A DNA stretch of 59,092 bases. It comes from Serratia sp. Ag1. GTDB lineage: Bacteria; Pseudomonadota; Gammaproteobacteria; Enterobacterales; Enterobacteriaceae. The position numbers and the translations under genes were made by a program. Shown piece by piece: positions 41,755 through 50,701 of this stretch. The notes under the pieces are model-generated. The model did no database searches, was not told where the DNA came from, and saw only the letters and a program-made list of their open reading frames with translations. The DNA lies in the NCBI RefSeq assembly GCF_000743355.1, contig NZ_JQEI01000024.1, forward strand, positions 1 to 59,092, read 5' to 3'. Each line of letters starts with the position of its first letter. The stretch's first letter is position 1.

Positions 41755-43505
41755 AACCGGGTCTAAAATATGGCTTTTTTTTTACATTGACGCTGCCTTT
41801 GAGCTGCGCTTTTGGTGCCGATAAACTGCAAGATGACATGAGGAGCACGCTCGAGTCATTGAATGCGATCACCAGCCAAGTGGATGAAACTCCTGCGCTG
41901 TTGCTGTTGACTCCCTCGCAGCTAGAAGCCGCCACACCTCCCCCGATTGAAAAGAGAAGCCCCACAAAATCGACCAGAAGTGCACAGAGCAAGCGGGCAA
42001 GTGAGGCGCAATCCGCGCCTGTGGCAGAGCTAAAAGCGCTACAGGCCAAAATCAACCAGTTGAATACCTCTCTGAGCCAGCGGGATCAGGAACTGAAACA
42101 GCTGCGTCAAGTAGCCCAACAGGATGCTGATGCGCGTGCTGAAATTGCGCAGTTGAAACAAAATCTCCAAGATAACCTGCGGGCAACGGAGCAGATGCAG
42201 CAGGATTTGGCCGCAGCTACGGCAGCCAAGTCCGAGGTTAAGCAGGATACTGGCCGCCTGCAGCAGGCTCTGGATAAAAGTCAGCAGCAAAGTGCGTCAT
42301 TGCAGAAACAGTTAGAGGCATTGGCGCTATCCCAAAATGAGAAAAATAAACAAAGCCAGCTACTTCAGACACAGCTGAACGAAAGCCGTAAGCAAAATGA
42401 AGAAGTACAAAAAACATTAGCTGTGTTAACAGCAAAAGCCAGCGAGAAAGAGCAAAAGGCCTCGGCATTGCAGAAGCAACTGGAGGCAATGACCGTGGCA
42501 CAAACGGGTAAGAGCAGTGAGCAGGATGCCCTGAAAGCGCAATTGGCGCAAAGTAAGCAGCAGAGTGAGGCAGCACAACAGCAGTTGGCAATGCTGACGA
42601 ATAAAGCGGCTGAAAGTGAGCAACAAGTGGCTGCATTGAAAAAACAGCTAGAGACATTGTCTGCATCACAAAGTGATAAAGCCAAAGATAATCAGGCATT
42701 GCAGGCCGCTTTGGATCAGAGCCGCAAGCAGAGTGACGAACTGCAGAGCCAGCTTGTTGCATTACGGGATAGTGCAAGCGAGAAAATGCGTGACTACAGC
42801 GCATTGGAACAGCAACTGTCCGCATTACAGAAAGCTCAGAATGATGCCGTTGTAGAACCGAAAACCGAGAGTGAAATTCGTGATTATGCGATCGGTAGCT
42901 CGTTGGCCGATGATATGCTGGCATTGCTGAAAGAAAAAACGGCACAAGGGATCAAGGTCGATAGCCGCTTGGCGTTAGCCGGCGTGCAGGATACGTTCTC
43001 TGGCAAGATCAAGCTGCAGCAGGAGCAAATAAATAAAGCATTGCAGGCTACCGAGGTTGAGCTGAGTGCCAATGAAAAGCAGCGTACACAGGAAACGGAA
43101 GCTGCAGGCTTGCGCTATATTGCGCAGTTTAAAAAGCAGAAGCAGGTGAAGAAGGATGCTTCCGGCTATTTCTACCGCATCGACAATGCGGGTAAAGGCA
43201 AGATTGACGATACCAGCATTGTGTCTGTGGTTGTGAAAGAAAGCCTGACGAATGGCAAAGTGATTAAAGATATGGAGGCTGCTGGCACCTCGATCAGGCA
43301 ACCATTGGGCAGTTATCCTCCTATGTTTAAAACCGCACTTTCACAGTTGCAAAATCACGGCAGCATGACGATGGTAGTTCCGCCAAACCTGGCTTACGGC
43401 GACAAAGGCCTACCACCCGACATCCCGCCGGGGTCTACGATGGTATATAATGTGAAGATATTAGACGTAGTGGCTCCTGCCGATACTGTTACTCCTGTAA
43501 GGTAA
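41751..43505 (+). CDS. Periplasmic coiled-coil protein fused to an FKBP-type prolyl isomerase
   Basis: The 584-residue product starts with a signal peptide (FFFTLTLPLSCAFGA). Residues about 85-365 form a long Gln/Ala/Lys-rich coiled coil with recurring units (LQKQLEAL, KSQQQSASLQ, QSRKQSDELQSQL). Residues about 375-460 resemble the FKBP_N dimerisation helices of FkpA/Mip (YAIGSSLADDMLALLKEK), and the last 110 residues form an FKBP domain (GYFYRIDNAGKG ... VVPPNLAYGDKGLPPDIPPGSTMVYNVKILDV). It is unusual for a Mip-like isomerase to carry such a coiled coil. Overlap with the lipoprotein gene (ATGA) and its place at the end of the fimbrial locus suggest a role in folding or anchoring fimbriae, which is inference. 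Confidence 0.82.
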   Translation: MKPGLKYGFFFTLTLPLSCAFGADKLQDDMRSTLESLNAITSQVDETPALLLLTPSQLEAATPPPIEKRSPTKSTRSAQSKRASEAQSAPVAELKALQAKINQLNTSLSQRDQELKQLRQVAQQDADARAEIAQLKQNLQDNLRATEQMQQDLAAATAAKSEVKQDTGRLQQALDKSQQQSASLQKQLEALALSQNEKNKQSQLLQTQLNESRKQNEEVQKTLAVLTAKASEKEQKASALQKQLEAMTVAQTGKSSEQDALKAQLAQSKQQSEAAQQQLAMLTNKAAESEQQVAALKKQLETLSASQSDKAKDNQALQAALDQSRKQSDELQSQLVALRDSASEKMRDYSALEQQLSALQKAQNDAVVEPKTESEIRDYAIGSSLADDMLALLKEKTAQGIKVDSRLALAGVQDTFSGKIKLQQEQINKALQATEVELSANEKQRTQETEAAGLRYIAQFKKQKQVKKDASGYFYRIDNAGKGKIDDTSIVSVVVKESLTNGKVIKDMEAAGTSIRQPLGSYPPMFKTALSQLQNHGSMTMVVPPNLAYGDKGLPPDIPPGSTMVYNVKILDVVAPADTVTPVR

Positions 43506-43518
43506 TGGTAATCTTAAG

Positions 43519-43594
43519 ACGTTGAGCGTTGGGGATAATTAAAGACAGCTCGATTTTTCGGGTTAAATATTTATAGTCCTGAAACGCTCAACGT
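43519..43594. repeat. 12-bp inverted repeat around the end of recombinase 2
   Basis: ACGTTGAGCGTT (43519-43530) and AACGCTCAACGT (43583-43594) are exact reverse complements 52 bases apart. The right arm lies within the last codons of the recombinase gene. It could be a loose transcription stop between convergent genes or a remnant recombination site. Confidence 0.5.
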
Positions 43595-44114
43595 TACTTG
43601 CGGTATAAATCACAGTGTTTTGAATATTTCGGTGCCCTAAATAATCTTGAATTAGCCGTGTATCAACGCCTTTGTCAGCAAGTGCATATCCACAGGAATG
43701 GCGCAGCATATGCGGATGCACTTGCACACTGATCCCGGCTAATTCTCCGTAGGCTTTTATCAAACGATAAAGTTGCTGCCGTGAAATTTGCCCGCCGTGA
43801 CGTGACAGAAATAACCATGGACTGTCAGATTCCAGATAGCTTGGTCGTTGGGCCAGCCATTTTTTCAGTGCTAAACGTTCGCGAATTTGAATCGGATGTT
43901 GAACAGAGAAACCATTTTTTAAACGAGAAACATGCAGGCGATTGGTTGTAAGATCAATGTCTTCTAAGCGCAACCCTCTGAGTTCACTGACGCGTAACCC
44001 GTGAATAAAGCACATCAACAACATACAGCGATCTCGCCAGCCATTGGGTCCATCCGGTATGGCAGAGATCATTCTCTCAATTTCAATGTGACTGAGATAT
44101 TTGCGTTTTTTCAT
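43563..44114 (-). CDS. Second FimB/FimE-type tyrosine recombinase
   Basis: This 183-residue recombinase has the same catalytic layout as the one at 31881: Arg41, Lys66, His135-x-x-Arg138 (HPHMLRHSCG), His161 (GHRNIQ) and Tyr170 (VIYTAS). It is convergent with the FKBP gene and faces back into the fimbrial locus. Being 11 kb from the switch, it probably acts in trans on the element at 32463-32771, perhaps with opposite directional bias as FimE does relative to FimB. No similar inverted-repeat element was seen beside it. Confidence 0.9.
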   Translation of the reverse strand: MKKRKYLSHIEIERMISAIPDGPNGWRDRCMLLMCFIHGLRVSELRGLRLEDIDLTTNRLHVSRLKNGFSVQHPIQIRERLALKKWLAQRPSYLESDSPWLFLSRHGGQISRQQLYRLIKAYGELAGISVQVHPHMLRHSCGYALADKGVDTRLIQDYLGHRNIQNTVIYTASNVERFRTINI

Positions 44115-44902
44115 TTTCCATATCCTGAGTTATAAAAAGCAAATATTAATTTGACGTGGTTATTTAAACATCGAATACCTCTTGTCAGCAATTGAAATAG
44201 CGATGGCCCAATCTAAGAATTTTCTGTTAAAATTTGCGTGAGAGTAGTGTTACAGAGGGGTTTCACGCTATTAATGTGAAAAAAAATAGCGCATCTGTTC
44301 ATAAAATAATCGTTTAATTGAGGGTGATATCCTATGATATCTTGTAATCAAGCGGATAAATGCATTTTTTTTGCGGGGTAAGCATTTTCTTATGGATGGT
44401 TAATGCATACATTTTTCATGGTTATTGGATAATTTAATTTTGAACAGCATTTTTATTTCAACAGGCTACGTTATCTGTGGCTGAAGATTAATTTTCTATG
44501 AACTAATTTTCACCGGTTTGTTTAGACGCAGTTTAAGGAAAAGTTGATAGTATAATAGTGCTGTAGTTGTATTTTTCGTACTCTTATATACCCACCAGAC
44601 TTCAGGCTGTTCGTTCCCTTACTCACTACTTGAACCCGCTTTTGAGGATTACGAGCCTCAAAGAGGCTCACCCTGTGGGCTGGCGCAAGCGCCGTCCGAA
44701 TGGGTCTATTGGCCCATTTGTCGCTCTGTTGCCGCGTTACTCGGCCAAGTCTGGGCCGAGCCCCTACGGGGCCAGCGCAAGTGCTGTTCAAAAACGCAGG
44801 GCGTTTTTGTCAAGTAACTCGAATTATTTGGGGTATAGCTGCAATTACATGTACTTGGGTATAAACTTATTACTGATTTATATAAAATTAAGAGGAATAA
44901 AT
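44115..44902. other. Intergenic region with AT-rich sequence and a full repeat element
   Basis: Bases 44115-44580 are AT-rich without a convincing gene and could carry the promoter of the recombinase. A full MITE-like repeat occupies 44587-44837. The remainder leads into a small membrane-protein gene. Confidence 0.5.
44587..44837. repeat. MITE-like intergenic repeat, second full-length copy
   Basis: The stretch begins TATACCC and ends gaattatttggggtata, the same terminal signature as 12949-13217. It shares agcctcaaagaggctcaccct and the actcggcc...gggccgagcccctacggggcc module, in changed order. It holds two GTTC/GTCC-stem-GTC hairpins at 44698-44722 and 44786-44811. Confidence 0.7.
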
Positions 44903-45010
44903 ATGCCCTATTACAGCCCCCGCCGTATTGCTCTTTATACCGCCGCCGTCATCCTTATTTTAGTGGTTGTTGGGTTAGTCACCTATGTCGGCGTCGGTTT
45001 GCTTAGCTGA
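44903..45010 (+). CDS. Small single-span membrane protein
   Basis: A 35-residue frame begins MPYYSPRRIALYTAAVILIL and continues as one hydrophobic helix to GVGLLS. A short positive N-terminus (SPRR) suggests an N-in orientation. The ribosome site aagaggaataaat is well placed before the ATG, which is why I accept so short a gene. The function is unknown; it could be one of the small inner-membrane stress or regulatory proteins. Confidence 0.55.
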   Translation: MPYYSPRRIALYTAAVILILVVVGLVTYVGVGLLS

Positions 45011-45112
45011 GTGAATCGATGATATTGCGAGGTTGCGCGTTGAAAGAGGGGCTTTTTGCTCTTTGGCGAAACGGCCTTCGCAGCACGTTTTTATAGACGG
45101 TTGGTTCTGAAC

Positions 45113-45158
45113 ACCCTATCTCAACTGACGAACCATGGGGTGCCCGTTGAGATAGGGT
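45113..45158. terminator. Bidirectional hairpin between convergent genes
   Basis: ACCCTATCTCAAC pairs exactly with GTTGAGATAGGGT (13 bp) between the small membrane-protein gene and the convergent ABC transporter gene. Confidence 0.6.
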
Positions 45159-45179
45159 ATAAGAGTATTGCCCGATGCT

Positions 45180-46913
45180 TTAGTACACCGTTGGTAGCGG
45201 GCTCAGCGCCATGTGTGCCAGCCCTTTTTCATTGCGGCTGAAACGCCAGCAGGTCTGGTGATACTTCGCCACGCTGTTGCGGTGTGCCACGCTCACCAGC
45301 GTAACGTCTGGCAGTTCGTCCACCAGCAGGCAGTACATCAATTGCTCGGTTTCATCATCCAGCGCACTGGTGGCCTCATCCAGGAACAGAACGTCTGGGC
45401 GGGTGAGGATGGCGCGGGCAAATGCCAACCGTTGTTGCTCACCTGGCGATAACCGATGGCTCCAGTTGGCACTGGTATCCAACCAACGTTGCAGGTGTTT
45501 CAAACGGCAATTTTCCAGCACTTTTAGTAACTGCTCATCGCTGTAGTTTTTGTCCTGATGTGGATAACTCAGCGCTTCACGCAACGTACCGATTGGAATA
45601 TAGCTGCGTTGCGGCAGGAACAAGGTGCTTAAGGTCTTATCCAGGCCGATTTCACCGGAACCGTAAGGCCAGATCCCGGCAATGGCGCGCAGCAGGGTGG
45701 ATTTACCACAGCCAGATGGGCCGACGATCAGCACACGCTCCCCACGTTTCAGCGTTATAGTCGCTGCGCCCAGCAGCGGTTGGCCATCGGGCAGGGTCAT
45801 GCTCAGATCGCGCAGCGCCAGCGGTTGGGTGCTTTCTGCTTGCAGTTGAATACCGCGAGGTTGGTTATGCACTTCGTCTATTGCCGCGTTAAAACCCGCC
45901 AGACGGTTAACGCAGGCCTTCCAGGTGGCCAGATTGGTGAATGCATCAATAAACCACGACAGTGCCCCTTGCACCTGGCCGAACGCAGAGGCGATCTGCA
46001 TTAATCCCCCCATCTGGATAGCGCCAGAGAAGTAACGCGGGGCGGCCACCAGCAGCGGGAAAATAATGGCAAACTGGCCATAGAAGTTACTGGCAATATT
46101 GAGGCGGCGCGTAATACGCATGATGGACCACCAGTTGCTGCGAATCGCGTCAAAGCGGCTATTCAACTGTTGTTTTTCCCGTGGTTCACCGTGATACAGC
46201 GCAATGGCATCGTTGTTTTCACGGATACGGATCAGGCCGAAACGGAAGTTTGCCTCATAGCGTTCCTGGTTAAAACCCAGCATGACCAGCGGCTTACCGA
46301 CCCACCAAATCACCAGTGAACCCAATGCCGCGTACAGCAGGGCAAACCACACCATATAGCCCGGTAGGGTGATGGAATGTTGGGCGATCGCGAAGGTCAT
46401 TGGTCCGCTGATGTGCCAGAGAATGCTGACAAACGAAGCGAGTGTGACCACGCTGGAAAGCAGGCCGAGTGACAGCGACAGCGTATATTGCGTCAGAACG
46501 TTGAGATCGTCAGCAATACGTTGGTCTGGGTTATCGATAATCTGCTGCTGCTCGGTATGGTAGTAGGCGCGATGAGCCAGCCATTTCCCCATGAATCTTT
46601 CCGTCATCCAGCTTCGCCAGCGCATTTGCAAGCCTTGCATCAGGTAGACCTTGTAAACCGCCAACACGATGAAGATCAATGCCAGGTAGGTAAAGCGCCA
46701 CAGTTGCTCTTTAAATACCGGATAGTTTTTATTTTGCAGCGCGTCGTAGAACACCTGATTCCACTGGTTGATCAGCACGCTGATATAGACCAACCCAAGG
46801 GACAGAGCCACGATGGCGATCAGCATCGTCCAGGCGCGCCATTTCTCTTCCGAAACCCAAAAGGGTTTAATTAATTGCCAGACGGCATGTTTCTGCGAAA
46901 TAGTGTTGTTCAT
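45180..46913 (-). CDS. YddA/SbmA-like ABC transporter (membrane domain fused to ATPase)
   Basis: The protein is 577 residues with an SbmA/BacA-like membrane domain (about 1-330, with WRSWMTERFMGKWLAHRAYY and NPDQRIADDLN) followed by an ATPase: Walker A GPSGCGKS, signature LSPGEQQRL and Walker B VLFLDEATSALD. This arrangement matches E. coli YddA and the peroxisomal-type ABCD group. I placed the start at the ATG ending at 46913 (MNNTISQ), where ggaag precedes it; the frame is open up to 46997. The substrate is unknown; related proteins take up peptides or move lipids or vitamins. Confidence 0.85.
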   Translation of the reverse strand: MNNTISQKHAVWQLIKPFWVSEEKWRAWTMLIAIVALSLGLVYISVLINQWNQVFYDALQNKNYPVFKEQLWRFTYLALIFIVLAVYKVYLMQGLQMRWRSWMTERFMGKWLAHRAYYHTEQQQIIDNPDQRIADDLNVLTQYTLSLSLGLLSSVVTLASFVSILWHISGPMTFAIAQHSITLPGYMVWFALLYAALGSLVIWWVGKPLVMLGFNQERYEANFRFGLIRIRENNDAIALYHGEPREKQQLNSRFDAIRSNWWSIMRITRRLNIASNFYGQFAIIFPLLVAAPRYFSGAIQMGGLMQIASAFGQVQGALSWFIDAFTNLATWKACVNRLAGFNAAIDEVHNQPRGIQLQAESTQPLALRDLSMTLPDGQPLLGAATITLKRGERVLIVGPSGCGKSTLLRAIAGIWPYGSGEIGLDKTLSTLFLPQRSYIPIGTLREALSYPHQDKNYSDEQLLKVLENCRLKHLQRWLDTSANWSHRLSPGEQQRLAFARAILTRPDVLFLDEATSALDDETEQLMYCLLVDELPDVTLVSVAHRNSVAKYHQTCWRFSRNEKGLAHMALSPLPTVY

Positions 46914-47059
46914 GATCTTCCAGAATATATTGTTTCCTACCAGCATGGGCGCACGAAGGGTAACAAACAAATTATGACATGTAAGCAGTTTTGACACGGC
47001 TAACTATTTTGTCATGGATGAAGGCAATGGATTGTGGGGGTGGTTTGGCAGGGGAATAA

Positions 47060-47085
47060 CTTGCCCTTCCAACAGAAAGGGCAAG
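47060..47085 (-). terminator. Hairpin after the DsbA-family gene
   Basis: CTTGCCCTT pairs with AAGGGCAAG (9 bp). On the minus strand it lies just past the stop codon of the DsbA-family gene. Confidence 0.6.
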
Positions 47086-47091
47086 CGGTGT

Positions 47092-47736
47092 TCAGTGTGC
47101 GGTATTGCTCAGCAGTTCTTTCCAGGCTGCCACATCTCCCAGATAGTTGCCCACTGGAATTTGGCGCAGATGCCCATCGCTGTGCTGTAGCGCGAAGGTC
47201 GGAAATCCATGGCCTTGAATCTGGGCAAGCAACGCGCGGCTTTCTGCAATGTGCTGGGTGGTCGGTGCCCCGCTTTTGAAGCGCATCTCGGCAAGAAATA
47301 CGGCAGTCGATAGGCCCAATGCTTTTGCCAATGATGTCAAAACCGGCGTATCAGCAATGCGTTGCCCTTCTTGATAGTGCGCCTCCTGAATTAGGCGCAG
47401 CATGTCAACACCACGCCCAGCGATCTGTTCGGCAGCCAGAATTGCGGTAATCGGTGGTGTGGAATCCATCACGGCGGTGGTATCGCGCAGCAGCCCGTTA
47501 AAGTATTTTTCACCGAACTTCTGCCCGGTCAGTGAGGCAATCCGTTTATCGTGTGGCATCACGTAGTTACGCCATTCGTCGCCGAGCCGGCGGCGGTTGC
47601 TGCCAGTCATCATGCCGCCGGCGTGCAAGGCAATCCGTAGCCCAGGAAGCGTCTGAGCAGCTTGTACCAGCGGTGCTGCACCATAGCACCAGCCACACAG
47701 CGGATCGAAAATGTAATGCAGCGTTGCGGTATTCAT
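47092..47736 (-). CDS. DsbA-family (FrnE/2-hydroxychromene isomerase-like) thioredoxin-fold protein
   Basis: The 214-residue product has no signal peptide, so it is probably cytoplasmic. It has the active-site motif CGWC near the N-terminus (FDPLCGWCYGAAP) and the family feature GFPTFAL near residue 175, where cis-Pro is expected. It lies 22 bases after the metallo-beta-lactamase-fold gene on the same strand, so the two form an operon. The likely role is in thiol redox chemistry; the substrate is unknown. Confidence 0.78.
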   Translation of the reverse strand: MNTATLHYIFDPLCGWCYGAAPLVQAAQTLPGLRIALHAGGMMTGSNRRRLGDEWRNYVMPHDKRIASLTGQKFGEKYFNGLLRDTTAVMDSTPPITAILAAEQIAGRGVDMLRLIQEAHYQEGQRIADTPVLTSLAKALGLSTAVFLAEMRFKSGAPTTQHIAESRALLAQIQGHGFPTFALQHSDGHLRQIPVGNYLGDVAAWKELLSNTAH

Positions 47737-47758
47737 TGCTTTACCCTCATTGCCCGGT

Positions 47759-48643
47759 TTATTGCGGCCACTTCATTTCACCTTTCAGCACTTTTGCACT
47801 CAGTTCCAGGCTGGAACCGTCTTTCAGGCCGGGGTAGTGCTTTTTCATCGCAGCGATCAGGGCGTCGGCATTCTTCGCCTGCGGTAATTCTTTTTCCAGT
47901 ACCTTCAGGTAGTTTTGGGTAAAAGTCACTGATTCCAGAGATTGTGCGGCACCTGGCAGGAAGTGACCCGGCACGACAACTTCTGGCTTCAACACTTTGA
48001 TGCTTTCCAGCGTTTGCTGCCAATGAGCCCGGGATTGTTCACTCTGGTTATCCGCCAGCCAAGGATGAATATTGTTACCGGCCACCGCAACACCGCCGAC
48101 CACGGCCTGTAACGCCGGGATCCAGACATAAGTGCGAGCGGGTGTCGGGCCAGTCAGGCCCTTTATTTCTACTCTCTGGCCATCGAGGGTAAAACTATCG
48201 CCCTGCAACGGTTGTGGAACGATAATTTCTTGCGGCGCATTGTCTTTGAGGATCGGCCCCCAATAGGCCATTTTACCGTCTTTAGTGGCGTTGATTGCGG
48301 CGATCGTGCCAGGTGAGGCGATGATTTTAGCCTGCGGGAAGGCTGCCTTAATCACATCCAAGCCGAAGTAGAAATCCGGATCTGAATGGCTGATATACAC
48401 GGTGGTCAGTTTCTTGCCGGTAGCTTTGATTTTTTTCACCAAATTTTGGGCATCGTTACGCTGGAATTGCGCATCAATCAGAGCCACTTCGTGTTTACCG
48501 CTGATAATTTCTGAAGAAACCGGGAATAGGCTGTTCTCGCCAGGATTATACACTTCCATCGTCAGCGCATTGGTTGCGTGGGCATCAGTGCCAAAAACGG
48601 TGAAACTGGTTAACGCCAGGGTCATTAATGATTTCTTAAACAT
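47759..48643 (-). CDS. Exported metallo-beta-lactamase-fold hydrolase with altered metal motif
   Basis: This is a 294-residue protein with a signal peptide (MFKKSLMTLALTSFTVFGTDAHA), so it is periplasmic. The metallo-beta-lactamase fold is recognisable (VALIDAQF, TVYISHSDPDFYFGLD, VVVPGHFLPG). The usual HxHxDH metal motif reads HSDPDF: the first His and the Asp remain, but two His positions are replaced, so metal binding or catalysis may differ. It starts an operon with the DsbA-family gene and is divergent from a LysR regulator 100 bases away that probably controls both. Confidence 0.75.
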   Translation of the reverse strand: MFKKSLMTLALTSFTVFGTDAHATNALTMEVYNPGENSLFPVSSEIISGKHEVALIDAQFQRNDAQNLVKKIKATGKKLTTVYISHSDPDFYFGLDVIKAAFPQAKIIASPGTIAAINATKDGKMAYWGPILKDNAPQEIIVPQPLQGDSFTLDGQRVEIKGLTGPTPARTYVWIPALQAVVGGVAVAGNNIHPWLADNQSEQSRAHWQQTLESIKVLKPEVVVPGHFLPGAAQSLESVTFTQNYLKVLEKELPQAKNADALIAAMKKHYPGLKDGSSLELSAKVLKGEMKWPQ

Positions 48644-48745
48644 GTGCAGGTGTCCTTATAGTGGGTTTTCCAAGATGATATGTTGCATAAACCGAGAGAA
48701 AAATCGGACAATAAGCAATTATTTATTGCATAAATCGAGCGAATC
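48644..48745. promoter_or_regulatory. Divergent control region of LysR regulator and MBL-fold operon
   Basis: This 102-base gap separates divergently transcribed genes. It is AT-rich, with aagcaattatttattgcataa containing a partial dyad (TGCATAA at 48684 and again near 48727), a plausible LysR-type operator. Confidence 0.35.
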
Positions 48746-49654
48746 ATGGATCGCATTACTGCAGCTGAGGTTTTTGTCACCATTGTCGAACGTGGCAGTA
48801 TGATTGCGGCCGCAGAGCGGCTTGAGATGTCGCGTGCCATGGTGACGCGTTATCTGGCGCAGATGGAGCAGTGGGCTGGGGCACGTTTGCTGCACCGCAC
48901 CACCCGCAAGCTGAGCCTGACCGACGCTGGCGAACGTACGCTGGAGCGTTGCCGCCAGATGCTGGCGTTGGCTGGGGAAATCGATCTGGTCGATAACCAG
49001 CAAAATGACGACTTACAGGGGCTGTTGCGCATTTCCTGTTCGCAATCGCTGGGGCAGACCGCGTTGGTGGGGGCGGTGGCACAGTATCTGCAGCGTCATC
49101 CACAGGTGGCGGTGGATCTGCAAATGAACAATCGAACGGTGAATCTGGTGGAGGAACGCATCGATTTGGCGCTACGCATCACCAATGAACTGGATCCGAA
49201 CCTGATCGCGCGGCCACTTTCTACCTGTGCTTCGGTGGTTTGTGCTTCACCAGCTTATCTTGCAATTCATGGGACACCGCGCTACCCGCAGGATCTGGCC
49301 ACGCATAACTGCCTGACGTACTCCTACTTCGGTAAAAGCCTGTGGCACTTTGACAACCAAGGGGTGAAGTCGGCGGTAGCGGTCAGTGGCAATCTGAGTG
49401 CTAATGAATCGGTGGTGCTGCTGGCGGGAACGGTGCAAGGGGCGGGCATTTCAATGCAGCCTTACTACTCGGCGGCTCCGTTGTTGGCAAACGGCGATCT
49501 CATCGAATTGCTGCCAGACTACCAGCCGCAATCGATGGGGATTTACGGTATTTATACCTCGCGCCGCCAAATGCCAGCAACGCTGCGCACTATGCTGGAC
49601 TTTTTAGTGGAATGGTTTGCCACCGATCCCAACTGGCGCGCGACCTTGCGCTGA
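48746..49654 (+). CDS. LysR-family regulator
   Basis: The 302-residue product has an N-terminal winged HTH (MDRITAAEVFVTIVERGSMIAAAERLEMSRAMVTRYLAQME) and an effector domain (about 90-300). It belongs to the common branch with LLHRTTRKLSLTDAGE. It is divergent from the MBL-fold/DsbA-family operon, the standard arrangement for control of a neighbour, and convergent with lysR, whose stop lies four bases away. Confidence 0.9.
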   Translation: MDRITAAEVFVTIVERGSMIAAAERLEMSRAMVTRYLAQMEQWAGARLLHRTTRKLSLTDAGERTLERCRQMLALAGEIDLVDNQQNDDLQGLLRISCSQSLGQTALVGAVAQYLQRHPQVAVDLQMNNRTVNLVEERIDLALRITNELDPNLIARPLSTCASVVCASPAYLAIHGTPRYPQDLATHNCLTYSYFGKSLWHFDNQGVKSAVAVSGNLSANESVVLLAGTVQGAGISMQPYYSAAPLLANGDLIELLPDYQPQSMGIYGIYTSRRQMPATLRTMLDFLVEWFATDPNWRATLR

Positions 49655-49657
49655 TGG

Positions 49658-50581
49658 CTAGCGCTGGATGACAGCCGCCAAACGGGCCGGGAGTTTTTCT
49701 GCCTGCGATTGTAGGTGCTGCATAAATGCCGTTACCAGCGCGGAAGAGGGCCGGTGCAGTGGGCGGATCAGACTGACGGTGAAAGGAACCTCTACGCTGA
49801 ATGGCCTCACATGTACACCGTGAGTGGCGTAGTCCAGCGCGGTTAGAGGGTTGACGATCGAGACTCCAACCCCTTCTTTTACCATGGCACAGACTGAGGC
49901 GGCGCTGTGAGTCTCTAACACCAGGCGGCGTTCAATGCCCTGTTCATGGAACAGAGAGTCCAGCAACTGCCGGTAACTGTCGGTGCTGGAGAGGCTGATA
50001 AAATTCTCTCCGCTGAAGTCCTGCGGTGTCAGCACCTTTTTCGCCAGCAAAGGGTGCTGGGCAGGCAGCACACAAACTTCATTCATGGTCATCAGCGTCA
50101 CGCGTTCCGTGCCCGCAGGGGTGAGGGTGTTTTCCGTCAATCCCAGATCGTGGCGCTGTGCTGACAGCCACTCTTCAAGCAGTGGCGACTCCTGTGGAAT
50201 GACGCTGAAGCTCACTTCTGGGTAACGATCGATAAACGGCTTGCAGACGGCAGGCAGCAGCGATTGGGAAAACACTGGTAGGCAGGCGATAGAAAGCTGC
50301 GCCTGCTGAAACTGGCGGATACCGGCAGCGGCATTTTTGATGCGATCCAGGCCATAGTAGGAGCGCTGGACTTCTTCAAACAGTTGCAGACCCTGCACTG
50401 TCGGGTACAAGCGGCCACGCACGCGCTCGAACAGCTGCAGTTGGATCAGCTTCTCGAAGCGCGCCAACTCGCGGCTGACGGTGGGCTGCGAGGTTTGCAG
50501 CAGCGTTGCGGCCTCAGTCAGATTGCCCGTGGTCATCACCGCATGAAAGATCTCAATCTGGCGCAGGGTAATGCTGTGCAT
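49658..50581 (-). CDS. lysR: LysR, activator of lysA
   Basis: This is a 307-residue LysR-type regulator that activates lysA for lysine synthesis from diaminopimelate. The N-terminal HTH is visible (LRQIEIFHAVMTTGNLTEAATLLQTSQPTVSRELARFE). The divergent lysA gene 120 bases away supports the name. I chose the ATG at 50581 (MHSITLRQ), the usual N-terminus of LysR; the frame extends nine codons upstream. Confidence 0.93.
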   Translation of the reverse strand: MHSITLRQIEIFHAVMTTGNLTEAATLLQTSQPTVSRELARFEKLIQLQLFERVRGRLYPTVQGLQLFEEVQRSYYGLDRIKNAAAGIRQFQQAQLSIACLPVFSQSLLPAVCKPFIDRYPEVSFSVIPQESPLLEEWLSAQRHDLGLTENTLTPAGTERVTLMTMNEVCVLPAQHPLLAKKVLTPQDFSGENFISLSSTDSYRQLLDSLFHEQGIERRLVLETHSAASVCAMVKEGVGVSIVNPLTALDYATHGVHVRPFSVEVPFTVSLIRPLHRPSSALVTAFMQHLQSQAEKLPARLAAVIQR

Positions 50582-50701
50582 AGCGTCTCTACGAGAAAGG
50601 AAACCCATATCATAAATGAATAGAGTGTGGCGAAATAGATATTTTTCAAATCAACTCCCCTGCGGCATGATGATGAAAAATTTACTTTTGAGAACACACA
50701 G
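50582..50701. promoter_or_regulatory. lysR/lysA divergent promoter region
   Basis: The 120-base gap between divergent lysR and lysA should hold both promoters and the LysR operator. A sequence with T-A rich half-sites (ataaatgaatag, tttttcaaatcaa) is present, but I cannot fix the exact operator. Confidence 0.5.

Noticed and set aside
44499-44506. TGAACTAA near recombinase 2 as a further switch site
   Set aside because: Only eight bases match the switch core in AT-rich DNA, with no inverted partner nearby; chance is the better explanation.
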